From Drosophila miranda (Eukaryota > Arthropoda > Insecta > Diptera > Drosophilidae): DNA of 64,000 nt. Location of the stretch: positions 26,908,001 through 26,972,000 of the forward strand of contig NC_046675.1 of assembly GCF_003369915.1 (NCBI RefSeq). Direction: 5' to 3'. The first letter of the stretch is position 1. Each line of letters begins with the position of its first letter. A program made the position numbers and the translations under genes. Under the pieces are notes generated by a model that ran no database searches, was not told the origin of the DNA, and saw nothing but the letters and a program-made list of their open reading frames with translations. Below, one piece after another: positions 45,255 through 57,765 of this stretch.

Positions 45255-48200
45255 CTGTGTGCGGAAACGGAGGCTACGGATTAGAACCCTTCAGCCAAAG
45301 ACAATGGGCCCCACCCTACAGGGCCCACCCTAGCGACTGCTAGGAAAGTGCGGCTTATGTACGCGACGTTGGAGCGCCTAGAGGCGTCAGCCCTGAGTAT
45401 ATAGAAACAGAAGTACCTACTCATTTAGACCTACGAGTCTACGAGTGTGTGTACCTAAAGGGCAATTCGCAGCTCGCCTCGGATAAAATGGCAAGCTTAT
45501 AAGGTTTATTGCCACCGACTTTGCTTGGCTTTGTGGTACTGTGCCGGCTTGTGTCTGGGGGCCTGGCACTGGAAATTGGATACCCGCCCTGAACTGCAGC
45601 CGTCTATCCCAAATGTAAATGCAAGCAAAAGAGAAAAACACAACAACGACATCAATTTGCTGCGAGTGTAGTGATACCCTGGATGAAAACAGGCTCCTTT
45701 CATGGTTAAGAGCAATGTTCTTACTACTGAATGGCACAAGAAAAACGTAGCACCAGCCAAAGACTTTCCATTAATTTATCAGCAAATTGTACTGCAGAAC
45801 ATCAACAATGAAAGTGAACTTTTCTATTTTGTATTTATATACCTCTTATCGGAAATATACCAATAAATTTACCATCCTTGCAGAGCCTGTCTAATGAAAA
45901 TGTTTTAACGATCGATAGATCGATAATTCCTATGTCATATATGTATATGTATGGCCTTAAAGACTGCTCTATCCTATAAAAGCGGGAAATGACAGATTGG
46001 CCTGCAAAAGTGCTTCCTTCTGTCCAAAGAGAAGAGCAACCACAGTACTCAGACATGGCGAATGACCGATTGGCTGACCAGTAGGTCTGACTTGAAATTG
46101 AATATCCGTTAGCGCTAGCGATTTTAGCATTTGTCTTGCCAATGCGCAGCCTAAGACCATTGGAGTTGGGTGACATTCAATACGGCACACTTTGCTCTTG
46201 TGGGCTCAAGGAAATCTAGAATTCCGCAGTCTTCACAGAGTGGAGCACACACGCTCGACGATACACCATTGGCGATATACCAGAGCCTCCTCGATTTGTT
46301 TGCTGGCAGTAATTAGAGGCGTCAATGCCGTGGGCACACTGATGTGTTTCACCTCATCCCAGAGTGATAAGCGCTCAGTAAATATATGTATCAGCAAGCA
46401 GCTGTAAACTCAAGGCCCGTGAGGCGCTGAGAAGTGAGGCGGTTCGGCCGGAACGAGAGTACTCGCACTATATACATTCGAAGGCATCCCGTGGGTCCAC
46501 AGACATCGTATGACATCATATCCTACAAGTCGTCGTCGTCGTCGGGGGACTCCTTCAATCACGACGCGTGCTGCCAGGATCCGGAGACAGGCAGCAGCAA
46601 GAATACTCGTAAATGTTTTTGAATAAATTTGTTTCTTAGTGGCAATTTGGTTGATGTTGCAGATTTTGCTGTTGCTGTTGCTGCTGGTGTGATAACAGCG
46701 AAAATTTGCAGCAGATGTCAGGGGGTACAAGAAGAGAGAGAGAGAGAGAAAGGGAGAGAGCGAGAGCAAGTGGCGTTTTTCACCACAAAAATACACAAAC
46801 GATGAATGGTGGGCGAAGAGGGGAGTGTTGTCCCCGTCCACCTCGGCGCCTGCCTTGTGGGCCACTCGGTCATGCCGCATAATATCGATTTACTCGCACA
46901 TTCATGGACCGACCCCCTCCTCTTCTGTTCTTCTGCTATTCCACGAAGCTTTTACTCTTACGCGCTGTTGGGTAAGGTGGCTGAGTGGGGGGCTGGGCTG
47001 TAGGTGGAGCGCTTTTCGCTTGACTTTTGCTGTTAGTTACAGTTGTTGCTGTTGATGTCGTGTCGAGGTGGTGGTGGGGGAAGCAACGATGATGTCGTCA
47101 ATGACGCTCGCAAGAGTAAAAGGAGGCTGCTGCCAACCGACCCAGCGACCATCTTATAAAAATAAATGGCTGCGCTAACTAAATAGATGAGGAAGGAAGT
47201 GTCGGCGGGGCTTGTGGCGCGGACTGGGTCGGACTGGGGCGCCTCGGCTTACATCATACACACTCGTGTTTTCCTCAGCGGTGCAAAGACAATGGGAGGA
47301 CTCATGAAAGGGATAGAAAAGAAAAGCAAGAGGAGGAACAAAAATAAAGGAAAGTAGACAATTGACTTGCAATTTGCATAAAGCCAACAGGATGGGGATG
47401 GGGATGGGGAAGGGGATGGGGTTCGGAACTTGGTTGGATAAACAGGGGCTCAGCTGATTAGGCCCACACCCACAGCTCACACCTCACGCCCCCGTGCAGG
47501 CCCATTTCATAATCACTTTTTACCATTTTGCTTATTGTGCCTGGGGCTGTCGATTGAGCCAAACTTTTCACTAAAACTCGGCTTGAAATTCGGTGTTTCG
47601 CTCAGGCTTTTTGTCAGTTGCAGTCGTTAGATGGGTTTTTGCGGAAAACAGATACAGAAGAAAACCGTTGCATTGGAAAACATGTGAGGAAATGTGGCCT
47701 GGCCTGCGATTTTCAGTTCACTTTTCGTTCTCGGCTAGGGCTACTATCCCGTTAATCACTCCCTCCACTCCGCTCCACTCGCTGCAGCTGTTTTCGACCA
47801 GCAGTTAGCTTAGTAATGCATTTTTCCACCGACGCGTTATTATTTAGTTTTCCGTGTTCTTTTCGAGGGGGAGAACGGGACCACTTCTGTGGTGTGTTGG
47901 TGTTTCTGTTTCTGTTGTGTGTGTGTGTGTGACTGTGGCTGTGACGGTGTATGTGTGTGTGTGGCTCGACACGAGAACGGGACCGAGACCAGGCGCGAGC
48001 TTTGTTTGCGAGCGATGTGCACTTATTCGCGTTTTAGCGCCAACCGACTCCGCCGAGTTTTGGAAATTCAATGCGCACTGTGGCGCGTCGTCAAGTCTGC
48101 CGCACAACTTCGCCTCAGGGGCAGGGTGGGGTGACAGAAACCCACCACGGCCGAGCGCGTCGGCAGGAAATGTCAGAGTTGCCAACTTTCTGACACTGTC

Positions 48201-49734
48201 TCCCTCAGCGCGCCATCTATGGGAGCTTTACGTTACGGCCAAAGCTGGAATTTGAACGAAAGGTCTGGCCCGAACAGTCCGTGTCCAACTTCGAGGTTTG
48301 GAACTGTTGAAAAATTGCATTACAGGCGAACAATGGCCCGGCATCGCATTTATGGGTATTTGTTTGATTATTATTTATATGCGCCCTCCCCTAGCCACAA
48401 GCGTCAAGTGCATTGGCCTGGTCAATAGCAAATAGCAAACAGCAAACAAACGATCTTCCATTTGAAGTGCCGCAGAGGACATCAATTGTCTGGATTTTGC
48501 CACATTATCCTTTACATTGAGCCCAGAGCCCAGACGATGCCGATGATCGGGCTCTTTCTGATGTGCAACGTGACATGGCTACATGCCGCACCCTCTGATC
48601 TAGCCGCCAGCTCTTGCCCCGTCGGCCTCTTGCAAAAACAAAGACAGCTCGGCGAGGATACTCTCGCTCTCGCTCGTCACTTGTAAAAATCGGCATCGCA
48701 ATCACAATGACGGATTTACCTGTTGACACCTCACAAATAGACAATTCTGCTAATTAATAATGGGAGCGCTCTCGAAACTCGAGACTAGAATCGGTCCGGC
48801 AGGACCAAGAAATATGACGGCTCTCCGAAATTCAATTGTAACAGGTTAAATGGCTCAATTATTAGTCGGTACATCACAAGCCTCATGGCATGGCGGGGTC
48901 GGGCAGACATTCAGTCTGCGAAACTCGGCTCTCGAGTAACTGGGCGCAGTAGTTCCCGGGAAACGGAGCGGCTGCTCCTTTGAGTTGACGTTGACAGAAG
49001 TTACGCAGAAATATGACTTTGATTCACGAATTTCAGGGATTGGATGGTGGGCAATGAGCAGCTTAGAGCTGCTTTGTTCGCTATCCACTATTAAGGTTTT
49101 GTTAGCTGTCAAACGTTAAGGAGACGTCGGAGTCGTTAAGGCGATTGTAAATTAAAGCCAATCACGGGAGCTAAAGTTGTATCATACGATATGGGATGAG
49201 CGATTAAGATATGAGAATGTGGGATGCGGGTGAATGGCTTACGGAAGGTACTCTTTGTGTGAACAGGTCCACGGCTTTCGTTAACTTGAAAGAACTTTAA
49301 ATCACACAATAAATAAATGAATGCAATATATGTACATTGTACATAAATGGTCACCCACAGCTAACGTTGAAAATTAGAGAAAAGATTCCGGGAAACCGTG
49401 TAATCGGGAAATAAATAATGCCACTAGCATACAGTTTTTCTTTCTTACAAAAGCTAATCATCAAATATGCCATGGGCTATACTATAATCCAGGGACCGCA
49501 AAGAGTTATGAATGCAAATTTTACCCAAATAAATCAATGGTAAGGAAGTATTTTACGCCAACTAAAAAAAAAAAACTTATATTTTCCAATTTTTATTGAA
49601 AAAATAAACACGTTATTTCGTTTTTTTTTTAATAAAAATGAGAAAAAACGCATACTTTTCATTATTTCAATACAAATAAAAAATAATAATTAAATTCCAT
49701 ATTTATTTTAAAAGTTACAGGTTCGGCAATCTGC
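45255..49734. other. 5' region of the exchanger gene, non-coding
   Basis: No confident exon. A minus-strand frame at 47,480-47,253 (MSCGCGPNQ...EENTSVYD then GTAAGC) would splice in phase 0 to the exon at 45,254 and is a candidate 5' exon, weakly supported. GA-rich (46,730-46,765), GGGATG-type (47,393-47,420) and TG-rich (47,915-47,965) tracts are present. Around 47,850-48,250 the DNA is relatively CG-rich and could hold a promoter. Confidence 0.3.
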
Positions 49735-50100
49735 TACATATGGTCATTATGTAAGACTCTGCGTTGTACATGCCACAGATTTTCGTTCTTTGGGGGCGGA
49801 AGGGGGCGTGGTGAAATTTTGAAACAAACTTGATTCAGTGTGAACTCACGGGAGTCTGGATGCAGATGGCTTTACCAATTCAGCAATTGATGCTGATCAA
49901 GAATATATAGTCTTTATTGGATCGGAAACGCTTCCTTCTGGGAGTAACACACATCCACTTTCCCCACAACTCTAATATAGCCATGTCTGACTGTCAGTCT
50001 GGCTGTCTGTCTGTATTGTTAGATTCCTAGCTTTCAGAGACTATAAGAGCAAGACAAACCAAATTTGGTATCTGCGGCATACACTATTTTGAAGATACGA
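49735..50100 (-). repeat. Dispersed repeat, copy 3
   Basis: Shares ATGCCACAGATTTTCGTTC, GATGCTGATCAAGAATATA, ATCGGAAACGCTTCCTTC and a TGTCTGTCTGTATT tract with the copies at 26.7 and 27.3 kb, with deletions. Confidence 0.68.
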
Positions 50101-53100
50101 GAATATTATTATTATAGGCATATTATTGCTATTGCTTTATTATTATTGCTATGCTAATCATGCTAATTAATTACTCAAATACATTCGATTGAACGCAATA
50201 AACATTTCAAGAGAAGCTGATTCCCATTTGGTTGTGGATTATATTTTTTGGCTGTTTTACTGCGATCTGCCTTCAATAAGTGATAAGGACACATACAAAC
50301 ACGATCGCTGACACCAACATTTCAATTACAGAGCATCCATGCTATCGAATTTCTTTATCAGTAGATTTGCATACATATATGTATAACTCGAAATCAAATT
50401 GTACTTATTTAATACTTAAGTTGTATTATTTCATGTTCGATTTCCCCTATTGATTTTCATTTATTAAATGTCATCGACGATATTCCTTTTTGTTTCTACA
50501 TAAAAACTTTGACTGCAATAACAAATAATGTTCCAAAATAAACAAAAAAACGGGAAAAAATTCATTATAAAAGCAAATTTGTCTACTCATCATACTTTTT
50601 GTATTTAATACAAAATTGCTTAGGCTTACGCAAAAATATGGTATTTTAAAAAACTGAAAATTGCAGGCGAAATTATGCCACTTCCACCGCCATTAAAGAG
50701 CCGAGGAGAGAAACATGAACATTTTAAATTTTACGTAAAGTAAAATTAGAATTGCTAAAGCACGCCGTAGAACAAACGCCCACACATCAAAGTAATAGCT
50801 AGAAAATTGTTGGTATATTTCTGCAAGCCACTGGGAGTAGAACATCTATATCTTTCTATATATATATATCTCTGGATCTGATATTTGTATATAAATATTT
50901 TAACTAACATACAGATTTGTATGTCTTTTGTTTCGTTGACAGGGATTTAAGGAGATTTATTTTTTAACTTTAACTTTTCTTGAAGTAGATCTCAGTGGCA
51001 TTAAAACATTATACACAATTTTATTATATTAAGAAGCCCTTTTTGAGAGGGGGTACTTAGCCTTACAAGTTCTTCGGATATGGGTAATTATCTTATAATA
51101 TATTCCCTTTTGTGTTATTTTGGGGATGTGGGCATGCATGCCCAGAGACTCCATCGTAATGCTGGCATCCAGGGCATTGCACCCCATAGCTGGCATGGAG
51201 GACAGCCGCATACTTCTACTCGAATTGTCCGGCATATCCATGGCTTGAGCCTACACTACTCTCCAAGTAATCAGTAAGCCGTTGATGGTTAATGGTTGAA
51301 AGGGATAATTTTCTTTTGGCTGGTTTCTAGTTTGATGTAAGCGCGATGTTGCCTTATTGCGCTTTTTTTTACAAGATGGTCATAATATTTCTGAGCAAAT
51401 GTCAATGTGCGTTAAAGGTGGTTTGAGCAGAGCAAAAATTGAATTTCCACATTCGCTGTATTGGATTTGGAGACCACCAGTTTGCCAGAAAGAACAGACG
51501 AACGAATCCAACAAGATAACGAAAATGTGCGTATGAGCATGTAGCGATGGCATAACAAGAGGAACGATCAACAACGACAATTGGAACGGAGTTCGTTCCG
51601 TTGGTTCGTAATTGACACTCACAGATAACGCAAAAGGTACTACGAGCACTTGCATCCGCTTTGTGTCTTCGTCTCGAATTTAAGTTAGAGCCAAATATTA
51701 AATATTCCGCTCATTCGAAAGTGCTGATATGTGCCGTGGACAAAGATTGTCGTTATTGTCATAGGCTCAAATTCAAATATGACTCAGTTTTTATGTGTTT
51801 CGTATAATGAAAACTGCAACTACCGGAAATTGGGACACCACCGGACCATTTAAACGGTTCCTGAAGTCACGATATTGCTTTAAATGGTTGCCGGGTCATC
51901 CAATTATGTATGAAATATACTGAATGAGTTGTCTCTAAATGTCAGAACAGGCATAAAGAATCTAACGAAAATATAAATACACATATCCGAAGCTTATCCA
52001 AACCATACCAGGATGACATTTTTCGAAACATCAACTTAAAGCCTTCTATAAAAACAAGTCTTTAATGTTCTCCTTACATTTAAATAATAAATAGCCCAGT
52101 CTTCGGCAGTCAACGGCAGATTCTACGATTACACAGATTATTCAAGTGCCCGTCGATAGTTCATAATCGTATTGATCATATCTTCTAACGTTTCATTAAT
52201 AATCAACCTAACCCCCTGCAGTCTTGTAAAATATGCCGACATCAACCGTAACCAGCCACACCTTCATAGGTCTGAAGCAACCTCTGCCCCTCGCAGATAT
52301 GAATGAAATGCCTGAGTGACTCCCTAGGTGGCATGTTTCATGGGCCGTCCAGTATCGAATTAGTTTATAAACTAAATACAAATATGGTGACTAAAATGCG
52401 TTACCTAATCGATTTAATACGCTCAATTTGAGCGGCGACCCAGTGTCTGCCACAGGAGCCACAGGCCAGGACCCTGCCGCTAGCCACATTGGCGACCGCA
52501 TTGCCGCAGGACGAAGTGGCTACGAAAGGTGGCTGGTACTCCGCTGGTACTCCGAGCCGATGCGAGAGTCGAGCTCGGACAAAGGCCCGCAGTCACAATG
52601 GAAAAGCAGAGTCAGAATCGAGTCTTCTTTTGACGCAACTGCCCGAAATTGGCCCGCTCGTCATTATTTATATGCCACTTTCTATGCGGACAAAGCGAGG
52701 GAAGGTGTCAGCCAGAGGTGTCGGGACAGGACAGCCCCTCTCCCAGATGCGGTTGCCCGGCGCAGATCACGGCGAAGACATGCCACAGTCCGTCCCAGTC
52801 TTCGGCTCTATTGTCTCATTGTTTTGTTCTTGCTTCATCGAGTGGTTTGGCCGTGGTTTATAGCGAAGATGAAAACGGGTAGGGACTGTGGACGTGGACG
52901 GGGACGGGGATGCGACGGAGCAATCCTTTGTCTGTGGCGACTCAATAAAGAACTTATTGTGGACAAATTTCGACATTTTTGAAGCGCTGTTTACGGTTTG
53001 GTTTGTCTGTTATGTGCTCGGGTGTATGGCGTTCCTCTCTTGGCACCAAAGGACATGCTTGACTTTTAACAGGAATCAATTTATTTTATGCGAAATAATC

Positions 53101-53159
53101 GTGTTGATGGCTGCGTTCTCGCCCCTTTTTCTCCCTCTTTCAGCCTTTTTCTCTCTCCT

Positions 53160-53190
<31 letters not shown>

Positions 53191-54004
53191 GTATACATAT
53201 ATTTCTATCTCCTGTTTCCCCCCACTGCTGGAATTTGGGTTTGGTTTGTGGTCGCACCATCCCCGGCCCCGGCCCCGGCCCCGGCCTCGGCCTCTGCCAA
53301 AGCCCCGGCTCAACCCCCTAACACTGAGAGCTGGCAAACCCTGAGGGCTGTGACGGGGTTTGGGCCATGGTCTCGGCCTTCCCTTGGAGCGCATAGGTGA
53401 AGAAGGGTGGAAGTAATTTTAATTTATGATGTCAATTTACAGTAGTTTTTGCGGTTTCCCCGTCAGATACTCGGATATTGTCTCTGCAGCAGGCGCAGCA
53501 AATCTGATTGGGAATGAATTTCACTATAGGTTCGTTTCCAACTATCAACGAACGGCAATCAATCAATTCCCCAAACACTCTTCATTACTATTAGGGTTTT
53601 TTTTTTTTCGAAAAAAATATACTTTTTGTAAGCATTTTTTGTTTTTCATTTGGATTGCAGATCCACACGAGCGCAACTGCCAAAAATCGGTGGGCGATCA
53701 ATCAAAACGAACTCAATATTTTGCAATCTCAACAATTGCACGGCCCTCAGAGGACGTGGGCCATGGACATGGGCTAGCGAGTGGCATCTGCAAGGTTGAT
53801 TGAGGATCGTCAGAACGTTGTACACCTACTACGAGAGAGGGGCACTTCACTCCACATTATTTCAGTATTCAGTTCATCATTCATCTGAGGCCATTCAGAG
53901 ATTTGCGATCCATTCATCACGGTCAGGCAGAGATATGCTCGTCCACAGAATAACAGAGACAGCCCAGTGTCAGCACTTGACAGCTGACCAGGACCCGGGA
54001 TCGT
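50101..54004. other. Intergenic, no supported gene
   Basis: AT-rich to ~52,400, then more GC-rich. ORFs at 52,428-53,400 overlap each other in several frames, have no motifs and cross a CT tract (53,150-53,195) and a CCCCGG repeat (53,258-53,285). Not called. Confidence 0.35.
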
Positions 54005-54021
54005 GCCCTGGCCCGTTAGGT
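54005..54021 (+). repeat. 17-bp target-site duplication, left copy
   Basis: GCCCTGGCCCGTTAGGT, identical to 59,538-59,554, flanking the LINE. Its last bases (TTAGGT) resemble the element's tail, so the boundary is ambiguous by a few bases. Confidence 0.9.
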
Positions 54022-54169
54022 TAGGTTAGGTTAAGGCGGTAGCCGGGAGGGGGGGGGATAAGAGCCTCCCGCCCCCAAGCTCACTTGGACCTATAAAAGG
54101 TCCGTTGTGTTGCCGCATGGGCATGTGCCCCTTCGCGTTGCCCGAACCGTGAGAGCATACTTCTGCAGG

Positions 54170-57100
54170 TTAAGGGCAGTCCCATCCGGTGGCTTGGATG
54201 TATTTGGACAAGGTCCCTGGTTTGATTACGGACAGGTCCGAAATGTCCGTGAGGAAAGCGGCCCCGAGAATACGAAGACGACGATTTCCAAGGGCTGGGC
54301 AGTGGCAGAAGAAGTGGGGGACCGATTCCTCCTCCTCCTCGTCGCGACAACTCCTGCAGAAGTCGTTATGAGGGATTGACAGTCTAGAGGCGTGAGTGCC
54401 GATCTGCCAGTGTCCCGTAATGGCTCTAGTAACTGCAGAGCACTGTGCTCTGCTGAGTTTATACAGCTCTGCTGAGCGCTTCTTCGATCGATATGGCCAT
54501 ATCAATCTTGAGACTTTACAGGAAACGGTTTGCTGCCATCTCCTATTGGCATTTTGCTCGAACAATTCGTGCGTTAGGAGCCTGCAGGTAGCCAAGGGCA
54601 TCGCTACTTGCTCCCTCTCCGGTAGGAGAGGAATCGTAGTACCCTGCCTGGCTAGCTCGTCGGCGGCGTCATTCCCCTCGATGTCCCTGTGGCCGGGGAC
54701 CCATATAAGGAAGAGATCTAACTGCTCTGCGATCTCGTGCAGAGACCTGCGGCAGTCATTTACAGTCGCTGAGTTCGACGATATTGAGCCTAGAGCTTTG
54801 ATAGCTGCTTGGCTGTCCGAGAAGACGCACACTAAGTGCGTATCTAGAAGTAATTTGGAGACAATCGAAATGGCCTCCTTGATGGCTTCAACCTCCGCTT
54901 GGAACACACTACAGTGATCCGGGAGCCTGAAGCAATGACTGATGTTCAGCTCGCTGCAGTAGACTCCGCCTCCCACGCGGCCGTCTAGCTTTGAGCCATC
55001 AGTGTAGAAGTGGACCGCATTTGCAGGTCCTGGTTCGCCCATCTCCCAGTCCTCCCTAGATGGGATTGATACCTGGAAGGGCGTCGAGAGGTGATCACTG
55101 GGGATACAGTAATCTGTCCTCTCTGGTAATTGCGGGAGTCTCATCAGGATTCCCGAGTGCCCAACCGCGGATGCTTTCCACAGTCTGGCTTCTCTCATTC
55201 TGAGGGCGGAAAGTGTTGCCACCTTCTTTCCCATGAGATCCACAGGGAGGAGGTCCAGCACAGTATCCAGGGCTTCCCCTGGAGTAGTGCGTAGCCCGCC
55301 AGTTATGCATAGCTCTGCCATGCGTTGAACTCTGCTGAGTTTATTGAGGCATGTCCTTCTGTCCAAGGCTGGCCACCATACCACCACTCCATAGAGCATG
55401 ATTGGTCGTATGATGGCGGTGTAGAGCCACCGAACTATATAGGGGGTCATTCCCCATTTTAGTCCGATGGCTTTCCTGCAGGTATAGAGGGCCACTGTGG
55501 CCTTCTTTACTCTATCCTCTATGCTCAATTTCCAATCGAGCTTTCTATCGAGGATTAGGCCAAGATACTTGGCGTTGTTGCTGAAGACTAGCGTTTCCCC
55601 ACATAGTCTTGGGGAATCAGTACCGGAACTTTGTACTTCCTAGTGAAAAGCACCAGTTCCGTTTTAGACGGGTTGACGCCTAACCCGCATTTGTCTGCCC
55701 ATTTCGACATTTTCGTGAGAGTACTTGTCATGCACTCACACAATGTCTGCGGAAATTTTCCGGAGAATGCTATGGCAACATCGTCCGCGTACGCCACCAC
55801 ACGGCAGCCACCCCCCTCTATCTCCCGCAGCAGTGTGTTCACTGCCACGTTCCATAGGAGGGGCGAGAGGACTCCGCCCTGCGGTGTGCCTCTGCTGACA
55901 AATCTGGTACACGTTGACGTCCCCAGTGATGCCTCAACCGTCCTGCATTGTAGCATCTGATCGATCAGGCTCACCGTCCTGGAGTCAACGCCCAGATCCG
56001 TCAGTGCGCCCGTGATGGCGGTCGGAAGGATGTTGTTAAAGGCGCCTTCTATGTCGAGGAAGGCTACTAGGGTGTACTCCTTAAAGTTAAGGGACGCTTC
56101 GATGATCGATGTGATCGAGTGTAGGGCCGTTTCGGTGGATCTTCCCTTCCGATAGGCATGCTGGGAGTCTGAGATCAGACTGGACGGAATGCACGCCGTT
56201 AGATGCAGCCCCAGGAGCCGCTCCATCGCCTTTAGAAGAAAAGACGATAGACTTATGGGTCTGAAATCTTTTGGGGCAGTGTGCGAGGGCTTGCCTGCCT
56301 TGGGTATGAATACGACTTTGGTCTGAAGCCAGGTGTCAGGAATGCACCCGTGGGAGAAGATTCCCTCGTAAATTATTTTGAGCCAGTTAATGGCTTTATG
56401 TCCCGCGTGAATCAGTTGGGCAGGGAAAATGCCGTCTGGCCCCGCGGACTTGTAGGGTTTAAAGCTTCTGATCGCCCAGGAAATGTTTTCCTGGCTTAGC
56501 AGTCCCAAGATGGCATTTGAGGCGACAGAAGGAGGCGCGAGGTAGTTGGGTCTGTTTTCATCGCAGCCAGGGAAGTGGGTATTTAGGAGAAGATTTAGCG
56601 ACTCCTCGCTGGACGTAGTCCACGACTGGTCGGTGTTCTTCAAGTAGCCCAGGGTGGGTGTTGTCTTCGAGAGAACTCTGCGCAAGCGTGAGGCTTCTGA
56701 GTTACTCTCGATTTCGCTGCAGAACTTACGCCAGGAGGCGCGTTTGGCTTTTCTAAGTTCTTTGTTGTAGGTTGACAGACTGGCCTTGTATTCGGCCCAG
56801 TTTTGCTCAACGTTTTCAGCCTTAGCTTTATTGAAGAGTCTCCGGGAGGCTTTCCGGAGTTCACCCAGTTTCGGATTCCACCATTCAGGTTTCTTCCGGC
56901 CTCTGTTCTTGCCAGAGGGGCATGCTTTGTCGAGCGCCTTATTGCAGGCGTCGGTAAAGATCTTAAGAAGACGAGTCGTGGCCTCCGTGGAGAACTCCTC
57001 CTCAGATGGGGGCTCAGGGAGAACACGACAGAGGTAATCAGAGTACCGAGTCCAGTTTGTCCGCCTGATGTTTCGGAATCGGACTGGCTTCGGTACTGAG

Positions 57101-57765
57101 AAGGAGAAGACAGTTTCCACGTACCTGTGGTCCGAGAAGGAGTGCTCTTCCAGGACCCTCCAGGATACAATGTTACGCTGTATCTCATGAGAGGCAAGCG
57201 TGAGGTCCAGGACCTCCTTGCGGTTTTTAATGATAAAGGTGGGATCACTACCCCGGTTTAGTAAGACCATCTGAGTGGTCAGTAAGTAACTGAAAAGGTA
57301 CTCACCCCTTTCGTTTGTGTCAGTGCTTCCCCACTGACAGTGATGTGCATTGGCATCGCACCCCACAATTAGGCCGATGTCCTTGGCCGAGCAGTCTGCG
57401 ATTAGAGCCCGGAGAGGCGCGTGTGGAGGGGGGTCTGGTTGTTCATGCCCCATGTATGCGGAGCAGATCCTCAGTGAGCGCTCCTGGCCTTCGAGGCTCA
57501 CTGCGGTGTGGTCTTCATTGCTGAAATTTGGGAGCAAAAATAGGTGCAACTCTCTTTTTGCAAGAATGCAGGTACGAATTTTACCTGCGGTTTCAGCTAC
57601 ATATAGCTTGTAGTCAGAAGTCCTCAGACCGGAGACCCTGTTTCCGAGGATCCAGGGCTCCTGAATGAGGACTATGTCGGCTCCATCCTTGGCCAGGTGG
57701 AGCAGTAGAGCAGCGCATGCTGCCTTACAATGGTGGAGGTTTATCTGCAGGAGCGTCAACGACAT
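54170..57765 (-). pseudogene. LINE ORF2: endonuclease, reverse transcriptase, RNase H (one frameshift)
   Basis: The first frame (57,765-55,588, 725 codons) has the APE-type endonuclease (LLQINLHHCKAACAALL, DIVLIQEPW, VGCDANAHHCQWGS, SDHRYVE) and the RT (VVFIPKAGK, FRPISLSSFLLKAMERLL, FLDIEGAFNNI, TPQGGVLSPLLWN, YADDVAIAF). The second frame (to 54,170) holds the RT thumb, RNase H (HFYTDGSKLDGRVGGGV, FSDSQAAIKAL, GHRDIEGNDAADELA) and a C-terminal Cys/His cluster (FCRSCRDEE, HFFCHC). The frames join at a C-run near 55,610-55,616, consistent with a single-base loss. ORF2 begins 41 bp before ORF1 ends. Likely inactive in trans-complementing enzymes unless the break is a sequencing error. Confidence 0.88.

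Noticed and set aside
52428-53400. Overlapping ORFs of 125-185 codons
   Set aside because: Open in several frames at once, crossing CT and CCCCGG repeats; no motif.
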